This document shows, piece after piece, positions 1 through 4,076 of a stretch of 6,305 bases of DNA. The stretch is from Chloroflexota bacterium. Its GTDB lineage: Bacteria; Chloroflexota; Dehalococcoidia; Lucifugimonadales; UBA3495. The translations under genes and the position numbers were made by a program. The notes beneath the pieces are model-generated. The model had not been told where the DNA came from, ran no database searches, and saw only the letters and a program-made list of their open reading frames with translations. The stretch is taken from contig JADFPM010000157.1 of NCBI GenBank assembly GCA_022562335.1, positions 1 through 6,305 of the forward strand, in the 5' to 3' direction. Positions within the stretch are counted from its first letter, which is position 1. Every line of letters begins with the position of its first letter.

Positions 1-140
1 TGCTTCGCGCCCTGCCGGTGCAACGCCTGAATCAGATTTTCCGGGCTGCCCACTCCGCCGAAGCCGGGGAACATGATGGTGCACCCGTCGGGTATGTCGG
101 CCACGGCGGCATCGTAGCTATCGTAGATCTTGTTCTTCAT
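1..140 (-). CDS. 3-oxoacid CoA-transferase subunit A, N-terminal part (runs off left edge)
   Basis: Only the first 46 residues lie in the window, starting MKNKIYDSYDAAVADIPDG. They match the start of the A (alpha) subunit of family I CoA-transferases (AtoD/ScoA/PcaI type), which move CoA from succinyl-CoA or acetyl-CoA to a 3-oxo acid in the cytoplasm. The family signature DG-x2-hydrophobic-GGF-x3-G-x-P is visible at residues 18-33 as DGCTIMFPGFGGVGSP. One deviation is visible: the first Gly of GGF is Pro. The ATG at 138-140 follows a GGGAG ribosome site 8 bases upstream. The gene lies 41 bp downstream of the phosphotriesterase-like gene on the same strand, so the two are probably co-transcribed. 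The B subunit would be expected just beyond the left edge. The substrate cannot be told from this fragment. Confidence 0.88.
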   Translation of the reverse strand, partial: MKNKIYDSYDAAVADIPDGCTIMFPGFGGVGSPENLIQALHRQGAK

Positions 141-181
141 TGCGGTCGCTCCCTAAACTGGCTGGACCCCGGTGAGTCAGG

Positions 182-1135
182 CTATTTCCCTTCAAAAAAC
201 CGGCGGGGGTTTTCTTCCATGATCTGATGGATGTCCCCATCGGAAACGCCCAGCTCTTTCAGGCGGGGCAGCACCTTGCGGGTGATGAAGTTGAAACCGT
301 CGGGATTGGCCCGGCGCCGCTCCTCCTGGACCTCCGCCCCGTTGCGTGCTTTGGGCACCGAGTAGTCGTGGGAGAGCATGATCCGGCTTTTATGTCCCGC
401 GTCGATGAGCTTCTTCACCAACTCGGTGCGCCCCTCCCAATCGGGAGTCCCGGCCACCCGCCCGCCGGGAAAGCGGTCCAGCCCCAGCCAGACCCCTTTA
501 TCCAATAGCCCCAGCAGGTAGTCCAGGTCGGTGTCGTCGTTGCTATGGCCGATGTACACCCGGTTGAGGTCCACGCCCTCTTCCTCGAATACTTTCACCT
601 GCTGGTCCCCCACCCGGTCGGGAGACCAAGTATGGGTGGAGATGGGCGTCCCGGTGCGCAGATGGGTCCGGGCAGCCGCCCGCAGGACCACCTCCTGGGG
701 CGGGGTGACCCCTCCCCGGTCGCTGGCCACCTTGATGATGCCCGCTTTGATCCCGGTGCCCTCGATCCCCTCTTCGATCTCTTTGACATATAGCGGAACT
801 ATCACGTCGGGGGAAACGTCGGCGAAGGGCCGGGGGACCGCCAGGTGGTTGCCAGTGGCGGCGATGATGTGTACGCCGCTGGCCCTAGAGACCTCCGCCA
901 TCAACTCCACGTCCCGGCCCAGGTCGAAGGGGCTGACATCCACCATTGTCCGGAGCCCTTCGTCGTAGGCTTCTTTCAAGGCAGCTGTTGCTTGCTCTTT
1001 CATGCCAGACCGGTCGATGAATTCCGGGTAGGTGTGGCGAATGCCGGCGGCGTTGGTGCCCACGTGCTCGTGACATAGGGTGAAACCCAGGTCAGAGGTG
1101 TCAATGGGCCCCAAAACGGTGTTCACGGTGGTCAT
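182..1135 (-). CDS. Phosphotriesterase-family metal-dependent hydrolase (lactonase-like)
   Basis: A 317-residue amidohydrolase-superfamily TIM barrel of the phosphotriesterase family (PTE/PTER/Php). The binuclear metal ligands of the family are all recognisable: HxH at H22/H24 in LCHEHVG, the bridging carboxylated lysine K135 in GIIKVAS, H168 in STHTW, H197 in YIGHSND and D257 in LSHDYS. Length is normal for the family. The ATG at 1133-1135 has a perfect AGGAGG site (1143-1148) 7 bases upstream. Many family members annotated as aryldialkylphosphatases are in fact lactonases or esterases. With a CoA-transferase directly downstream, a role in opening a lactone or ester whose acid is then activated with CoA is a reasonable inference, but the substrate is unknown. 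No signal peptide is seen, so a cytoplasmic location is expected. Confidence 0.9.
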   Translation of the reverse strand: MTTVNTVLGPIDTSDLGFTLCHEHVGTNAAGIRHTYPEFIDRSGMKEQATAALKEAYDEGLRTMVDVSPFDLGRDVELMAEVSRASGVHIIAATGNHLAVPRPFADVSPDVIVPLYVKEIEEGIEGTGIKAGIIKVASDRGGVTPPQEVVLRAAARTHLRTGTPISTHTWSPDRVGDQQVKVFEEEGVDLNRVYIGHSNDDTDLDYLLGLLDKGVWLGLDRFPGGRVAGTPDWEGRTELVKKLIDAGHKSRIMLSHDYSVPKARNGAEVQEERRRANPDGFNFITRKVLPRLKELGVSDGDIHQIMEENPRRFFEGK

Positions 1136-1169
1136 GGCGCTGCCTCCTGATGATTCATAAGCCCAGCCA

Positions 1170-1188
1170 ATTCTAATCGCATTCTAAT
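1170..1188 (-). promoter_or_regulatory. Twin TAGAAT -10-like boxes upstream of the hydrolase operon
   Basis: On the minus strand the hexamer TAGAAT (5 of 6 to TATAAT) occurs twice, at 1181-1186 and 1170-1175. Each sits in the 8-base direct repeat ATTAGAAT, with an 11-bp period, about one helical turn. The boxes lie 35-50 bases before the hydrolase ATG, a suitable distance for a promoter. No convincing -35 hexamer is seen at 16-18 bp from either copy. They could be alternative -10 boxes or an operator made of two half-sites. Confidence 0.35.
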
Positions 1189-1303
1189 ACGGAAACCCCG
1201 CCACGGGTAGAAGCGGTCTGGCCCCGGGCGGCCGGGTCCACCAGCTTTGCTCACCGCGCCAAATGCCTTATCCTTGGCTCATGTCCAGACGGTTTCGCCG
1301 AGT

Positions 1304-1340
1304 CCGGCGATAAAAACCGGCGATAAAAACCGGGGTAAAG
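1304..1340 (+). repeat. Two perfect 13-bp tandem repeats plus a degenerate third copy, ahead of the cupin gene
   Basis: CCGGCGATAAAAA occurs twice without a gap (1304-1316 and 1317-1329), followed by a shortened third copy, CCGGGGTAAAG (1330-1340). The array ends 6 bases before the cupin ribosome site, so it would lie in the 5' leader or core promoter of that gene. It may be a repeated regulator-binding site or simply replication slippage. Each copy contains a weak -10-like GATAAA. Confidence 0.7.
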
Positions 1341-1346
1341 CCCGGC

Positions 1347-1353
1347 GGAGGAG
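1347..1353 (+). promoter_or_regulatory. Ribosome binding site fixing the cupin start
   Basis: GGAGGAG lies 4 bases before the ATG at 1358, or 6 bases counted from its GGAGG core. The open frame extends upstream to 1247, but the upstream part runs through the tandem repeats and has no comparable site. This selects 1358 as the start. Confidence 0.75.
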
Positions 1354-1357
1354 CATC

Positions 1358-1690
1358 ATGGCCATATATAGGATATTTGCGGGCGCCGACGGCGAGAGCC
1401 ACATCGAACCGTATGAATTGGGAAGCGATGGCGCTTTGGGGGAATTCCCCAACGTCGCGGACCTGACGATCCACCAGTTCTCGGAACTGCGGTCCATGCC
1501 CTTTCATCCACTGCCGCAACGACGGCTGATCATCCATCTCGTAGGAGAGGTTGAGATAGGCGTCAGCGACGGCGGCAAGCAAATCTTCGGGCCCGGCGAC
1601 GCCAGGCTGATGGAAGACACTTCGGGCCGGGGCCACACCCACCAAGACCTTAGCCCAGTGGTGCAGGCGGTGGCGACGCTGGGCGATTGA
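1358..1690 (+). CDS. Small single-domain cupin protein
   Basis: A 110-residue protein beginning MAIYRIFAGADGESH. It has the two conserved parts of a single cupin barrel. The first is around residues 50-68, with H50 and the turn LVGEVEIG. The second is GPGDARLMEDTSGRGHTH (78-95), which fits the GD-x4-5-D-x-GxGH form of the second cupin motif. The first motif lacks the usual HxH pair: only H50 aligns, with PLPQ following. A metal site, if present, would rest on H50, E64 and H93/H95. The length suits small stand-alone cupins of unknown function, which may bind small acids or sugars, or act as isomerases or dioxygenases. It is divergent from the hydrolase operon across 222 bp, and the IS110 target palindrome follows it 20 bp after the stop. 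Confidence 0.8.
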   Translation: MAIYRIFAGADGESHIEPYELGSDGALGEFPNVADLTIHQFSELRSMPFHPLPQRRLIIHLVGEVEIGVSDGGKQIFGPGDARLMEDTSGRGHTHQDLSPVVQAVATLGD

Positions 1691-1710
1691 CCGGCATTTG
1701 AAACCAATGG

Positions 1711-1728
1711 ATCCTTCGACAAGCTCAG
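1711..1728. repeat. Left half of a REP-like palindrome split by the IS110 element
   Basis: The bases ATCCTTCGACAAGCTCAG directly left of the element are the first part of a TTCGACAAGCTCAGG-type palindrome found in many copies in diverse environmental genomes. Joined to 2870-2880 they form an imperfect hairpin: ATCCTTCG pairs with CGAA-C-GGAT (one bulged C), leaving a 12-base loop. The last two bases (1727-1728, AG) are the recombination core. Confidence 0.7.
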
Positions 1729-1741
1729 CAACTGTCTTAAA

Positions 1742-1747
1742 AGTCAA
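1742..1747 (-). promoter_or_regulatory. Orphan -35 box in the element's right end (circle-junction promoter)
   Basis: TTGACT on the minus strand (5 of 6 to TTGACA) overlaps the transposase TGA stop codon and points out of the element. If the two ends are joined through one CT core, exactly 17 bp separate it from TATCTT at 2860-2865, giving a standard sigma70 promoter for the leader RNA. IS621 is known to build its bridge RNA promoter at the circle junction in this way. Spacer count: 13 bases (1729-1741), 2 core bases, 2 bases (2866-2867). Confidence 0.72.
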
Positions 1748-2691
1748 GAGTTCTGAACAACATGGTTCCAATGACGATTATGCTTGACCATCACATTAAG
1801 GATAGTGAGCAGCTTGCGCATGCAGGCGGTAATGGCCACCTTCTTGGGTTTGCCGGCAGCGCACAGGCGCTGGTAGAAGTCTCGCAGTACTGGATTGAAC
1901 CGGGTAGCCACCAACGTGGCCATGTACAACACAGCTCTCACCTGGCTGCGGCCGCCCCACACCTTGCGTTTTCCCCGCAGGGTACCACTGTCCCGGTTGA
2001 AGGGCGCCACCCCGACCAGGGCGGCGATCTCACCCCGGTTCAAGACACCCAGTTCCGGCAGGTCCGACAAGAGGGTCATGGAGAGTATTGGCCCCACCCC
2101 AGGAGTGCTGCGCAGCAACTTCTCTTTGGTCCTCCACATAGGACTGGACCGGATCGAGTCTGCCAAGTCTTTGTCCAATTCTTTGAGACTATCCTCCAAC
2201 CATCGGACGTGCTCCTGAACCTTGGTGCGGACTCGGGGAGTAGCGGTCCTCATCCGGTTTTTCTCGGCGGTGGTCATCTCCACCAGTTGCCGCCGCCGGG
2301 CCACCAAAGCTCGCAACTCCTGGGCGCTGGCATCGGGCAGATCTCTAGGCTTGGGTTGCATGGCCTCGGCGAAGTGGGCCAGCACATGGGCGTCCAAGGA
2401 ATCGGTCTTGGCCAGCTGCCCCGCAGCCCGGGCGAAATCTCGAACATGGCGGGGATTGACTACCGCCACTGGCAGACCAGCCGCCGCCAGTTCTCCCGTC
2501 AGGGCCATTTCCATGCCGCCGGTGGCTTCCACCACCACCAACCGTGGCGCCAACTCCCTCAGGCGTTCCGTCAGGGAGTTGATTCCCTGCGGATCGTGGG
2601 AGACCTGCCACGCCTCGCCTGCCGGCCGGACGGCCAGGTCCAAGTGGTCTTTGGAGACATCAATGCCGACAAACAACGGGACCTCATTCAT
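1744..2691 (-). CDS. IS110-family transposase (bridge-RNA-guided DEDD/serine recombinase)
   Basis: A 315-residue IS110 recombinase. The N-terminal RuvC-like DEDD domain shows D11 in FVGIDVSKDH, E55 in VVVEATGG, and D97 and D100 in AKTDSLDA. A helical, charged linker (about 120-190) leads to the C-terminal Transposase_20 region with STPGVGPI (195-202), LVGVAPFNRDSG (225-236) and GRSQVRAVLYMA (247-258). S235 in RDSG is the expected nucleophile. The ATG at 2689-2691 has GGAGG 7 bases upstream (2699-2703). In IS621 the equivalent protein excises and inserts the element through a circular intermediate, guided by a bridge RNA from the leader. All residues needed for activity appear intact. The DNA is read as a complete gene with no frameshift. 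Confidence 0.96.
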   Translation of the reverse strand: MNEVPLFVGIDVSKDHLDLAVRPAGEAWQVSHDPQGINSLTERLRELAPRLVVVEATGGMEMALTGELAAAGLPVAVVNPRHVRDFARAAGQLAKTDSLDAHVLAHFAEAMQPKPRDLPDASAQELRALVARRRQLVEMTTAEKNRMRTATPRVRTKVQEHVRWLEDSLKELDKDLADSIRSSPMWRTKEKLLRSTPGVGPILSMTLLSDLPELGVLNRGEIAALVGVAPFNRDSGTLRGKRKVWGGRSQVRAVLYMATLVATRFNPVLRDFYQRLCAAGKPKKVAITACMRKLLTILNVMVKHNRHWNHVVQNS

Positions 2692-2709
2692 CTATACACC
2701 TCCCCTCAC

Positions 2710-2855
2710 AGTGTTTCCCCTGACTCTGGCCCAGCCTTGCATGATTCGGGCTCTCTTGGCCCAGTCAACTGTTCGGGCTCCGAGCAGGCAGGACGTGACG
2801 ACCCCGCTGAGCTACGGTCTCCAAGACCTAGGACGAACCGGTCTGTCACGTCCAT
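2710..2855 (-). ncRNA. Candidate IS110 bridge RNA with target-binding and donor-binding loops
   Basis: The RNA would start near 2853-2855, just after the -10 at 2860-2865, and run towards the transposase; the 3' end is a guess. Stem-loop 1 (target): 9-bp arms GGACGTGAC (2845-2853) and GTCACGTCC (2791-2799), extended by GACC/GGTC past a bulged A2844, with an inner hairpin GGTCT-TGG-AGACC (2816-2828). Its left strand GTTCGTCCT (2830-2838) matches the target's left half with one wobble (8 of 9 identical). Its right strand AGCTCAG (2807-2813) matches the target's right half, 7 of 7. Stem-loop 2 (donor): inner hairpin GGGC/GCCC (2748-2762). ACAGTTG (2766-2772) equals the element's right end at 1729-1735, 7 of 7. 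ATGCAAG (2736-2742) matches the left end at 2863-2869, 6 of 7 with a G:U. This is the four-guide IS621 architecture. Confidence 0.85.
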
Positions 2856-2859
2856 CTTT

Positions 2860-2865
2860 AAGATA
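2860..2865 (-). promoter_or_regulatory. -10 box for the bridge RNA in the element's left end
   Basis: TATCTT on the minus strand (4 of 6 to TATAAT) lies 7 bases upstream of the first base of the target stem-loop (2853). It is shared by two possible -35 boxes, each at 17 bp: TTGACT in the circular form and TTGGCA in the flanking DNA of the present insertion. Confidence 0.6.
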
Positions 2866-2867
2866 CA

Positions 2868-2880
2868 AGGGCGAACGGAT
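2868..2880. repeat. Right half of the REP-like palindrome split by the IS110 element
   Basis: AGGGCGAACGGAT continues the palindrome begun at 1711-1728. The AG at 2868-2869 duplicates the AG at 1727-1728 and is the recombination core. Its minus-strand sequence GTTCGCCCT (2868-2876) is the half-site matched by the left target guide. Confidence 0.7.
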
Positions 2881-2882
2881 GA

Positions 2883-2888
2883 TGCCAA
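2883..2888 (-). promoter_or_regulatory. Host-supplied -35 box for the integrated element
   Basis: TTGGCA (5 of 6 to TTGACA) lies just outside the element on the minus strand, exactly 17 bp from TATCTT at 2860-2865. At this insertion site the bridge RNA could therefore be transcribed without circularisation. It could be chance. Confidence 0.45.
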
Positions 2889-2928
2889 CGATTTTATTGT
2901 CAGATACCAGGTGCCAAATACCCGGCGG

Positions 2929-3123
2929 TTAAAAAAGGAAGTTGAACGGCCCGGCGAAGAACCGCCAGACGAATTCCCATTTACCCGTGGGAATGGCCGA
3001 TTCGGTGGTGAAGAAATACATCAAGGTGAAGAATAGCCACAGGGAAGAGCCGGGTATGCCGAGGCAACCGCATCCCCGGCGTGATGAACCATCTCGAAGC
3101 AGCCAACGGGAAAGTACAGCCAT
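2929..3123 (-). CDS. Possible small membrane protein, 64 residues, unknown function
   Basis: I do not recognise this protein. It starts MAVLSRWLLRDG, has a basic Gly/Cys-rich stretch (RRGCGCLG), then an apolar aromatic segment PGSSLWLFFTLMYFF (about residues 24-38) that could span the membrane. A Phe/Trp-rich tail follows, WEFVWRFFAGPFNFLF. The ATG at 3121-3123 has AAGGA 8 bases upstream; an in-frame TTG at 3139-3141 would add six residues. It lies 28 bp downstream of the SRAP gene on the same strand and could be read through from it. Against coding: the DNA holds a perfect 7-bp inverted repeat (ATTCCCA 2973-2979, TGGGAAT 2988-2994) and a second one spanning the stop (GGCGGTT 2924-2930, AACCGCC 2960-2966). 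This could instead be a structured non-coding tail. Confidence 0.42.
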   Translation of the reverse strand: MAVLSRWLLRDGSSRRGCGCLGIPGSSLWLFFTLMYFFTTESAIPTGKWEFVWRFFAGPFNFLF

Positions 3124-3138
3124 CTGGCCCGTCCTTAT

Positions 3139-3169
3139 CAACCGCCGGAGGCTAGGCCTCCACCGGTTG
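3139..3169 (-). terminator. Interrupted hairpin across the stop codon of the SRAP gene
   Basis: CAACCG (3139-3144) pairs with CGGTTG (3164-3169), and GGAGGC (3147-3152) with GCCTCC (3156-3161). A 2x2 mismatch separates the two 6-bp stems, and the loop is TAG. The loop overlaps the gene's stop codon (3152-3154). No T-run follows on the minus strand, so it is not a standard intrinsic terminator. It may stabilise the mRNA end or separate the SRAP gene from the small ORF. Confidence 0.35.
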
Positions 3170-3829
3170 AACGCATTCCGGCCCCGTGTTCTTGTACGAG
3201 TTTACCAGTCCGGACACGACGATGGTGGTCAACTCTTCAGCGGGCGCCGGTATCAGCAGAGGATTCAGCGTTTCCGGCTCCTCGGTCATGGGGTCCAGCC
3301 ACAATGCCTCGGTCTCCTGGGAGAGGATCACCGGCATCCGGTTGTGTATAGGCTGGATCAACTCGTTGGGGGTGGTGGTCAAGATGGTGCACGACCGAAC
3401 CAGTTCGCCCTCGGGGGATTTCCAGTTCTCCCACAGCCCGGCGAAGGCGAAAGGCGTTTTTGACTTCTGAAATATGTAAGTGGGGATCTTCTCTTTGCCT
3501 TCTTTCCGCCACTCATAGAACCCATCGGCCAAAATCAGGCACCGCCTCTTCTTGAAGGCCGCCCGGAACGCCGGCTTTACCGCCGCGGTCTCGGACTGGG
3601 CGTTGATCATCCGGGCGCCTATCTTCAGGTCTTTCGCCCAGAACGGCACCAGGCCCCACCGCAGGAGCTCAGCCCGCCTGGTTCCCTGTTGCGGGTCAAC
3701 GTTCACCACCAAGACCTGCTGGGTGGGCGCGATGTTGTACCGGGGCCGGTATTCCAGGTCCCGGGCCATGAACCCAAACCGCCCCTGTAGATCGTCCAGG
3801 TTTGCGCTAAGGGTGAATCTGCCGCACAT
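3152..3829 (-). CDS. yedK: SOS response-associated peptidase (SRAP, YedK/HMCES family)
   Basis: A 225-residue SRAP protein. Family members crosslink covalently to abasic sites in single-stranded DNA through the N-terminal cysteine, forming a stable thiazolidine that shields the lesion at stalled forks. All key residues are visible: C2 in MCGRF (exposed after Met removal), N76 in RMINAQSET, E106 in DGFYEWR and H162 in IHNRMPVIL. The C-terminal VNSYKNTGPECV also fits the family. The start at 3827-3829 is chosen because catalysis needs Cys as residue 2; the frame continues 25 codons upstream to 3904 but that would bury the cysteine. A GAGG site (3837-3840) lies 7 bases upstream. In bacteria the gene is often SOS-linked, but no LexA box is evident here. 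Confidence 0.95.
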   Translation of the reverse strand: MCGRFTLSANLDDLQGRFGFMARDLEYRPRYNIAPTQQVLVVNVDPQQGTRRAELLRWGLVPFWAKDLKIGARMINAQSETAAVKPAFRAAFKKRRCLILADGFYEWRKEGKEKIPTYIFQKSKTPFAFAGLWENWKSPEGELVRSCTILTTTPNELIQPIHNRMPVILSQETEALWLDPMTEEPETLNPLLIPAPAEELTTIVVSGLVNSYKNTGPECVQPVEA

Positions 3830-4076
3830 GGCGCCGCCTCGATCGATAGTCAGGATGCGTCGCGGAAAGCGATACCCGCCGTGACCATCCCATAGACCGC
3901 CCATTTCGCGCTGCTAAGCCACTATCCAGGCGTGACGGAACCAATTTTACCAGACCCTCCGTCTCCGGGTAGTACAATCACCACCGATAGAGGGTTTTTT
4001 TACCTCATCAATGCCATCCTTAGACCCGAAAAGAAGGATCTACAGCGGCCGTCCGCTTTTCCCAGGAGGAAAACCG
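3830..4076. promoter_or_regulatory. Divergent intergenic region between SRAP and the LLM oxidoreductase genes
   Basis: This 247-bp region must hold promoters for both genes. Towards SRAP (minus strand) TAAAAT at 3944-3949 is a 5-of-6 -10 match without a good -35. Towards the oxidoreductase, TACAAT at 3973-3978 is a 5-of-6 -10 match, also without a clear -35. ACCCTC (3954-3959) can pair with GAGGGT (3990-3995), which runs into seven T bases (3995-4001). That is terminator-like on the plus strand, but the 30-base loop makes it weak. None of these is firm. Confidence 0.3.
4064..4069 (+). promoter_or_regulatory. Ribosome binding site fixing the LLM oxidoreductase start
   Basis: A perfect AGGAGG lies 7 bases before the ATG at 4077. 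It selects this start over an in-frame ATG at 4011, which would add 22 residues unlike the family's N-terminus. Confidence 0.85.

Larger units (their letters stand above)
1729..2869 (-). mobile_element. Complete IS110-family insertion sequence (IS110 group, IS621-like layout)
   Basis: The element is about 1,141 bp including one AG core copy. The ends are inferred from reconstruction of the split palindrome: 1711-1728 continues directly into 2870-2880, with AG present at both junctions (1727-1728 and 2868-2869). On the transposase strand the core reads CT, as in IS621. There are no terminal inverted repeats and no long target duplication, as expected for IS110. The long non-coding leader (2692-2869, 178 bp) and very short tail (1729-1743, 15 bp) place it in the IS110 group rather than IS1111, whose RNA lies downstream of the transposase. 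The transposase frame is intact, with all catalytic residues. Insertion lies between the convergent cupin and small ORF, so no host gene is broken. Confidence 0.88.

Noticed and set aside
1304..1340. Possible CRISPR-like repeat
   Set aside because: The copies are contiguous, only 13 bp long and without spacers or cas genes nearby.
1691..1743. IS1111-type placement of the guide RNA downstream of the transposase
   Set aside because: Only 15 bp of element follow the stop codon, too little for an RNA. The guides are found in the leader instead.
2790..2860. tRNA-like look (a GAGCTACGG stretch with stems)
   Set aside because: It has no acceptor stem, no T-loop consensus and no anticodon arm in the right place. 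The stems and loops are explained by the target-binding loop of the bridge RNA.
2924..2966. Intrinsic terminator of the small ORF (GGCGGTT/AACCGCC)
   Set aside because: The loop is about 29 bases and no T-run follows the stem on the minus strand; the T-run lies inside the loop.
1762..3036. A 424-codon plus-strand open frame opposite the transposase
   Set aside because: It is antisense to a clear IS110 transposase and its leader, has a low-complexity Gln/Gly/His-rich translation and matches no family. Long antisense frames are common in GC-rich DNA.
3830..3904. 25-codon N-terminal extension of the SRAP protein
   Set aside because: SRAP function needs the cysteine directly after the initiator Met, and the MCGRF start has its own ribosome site.
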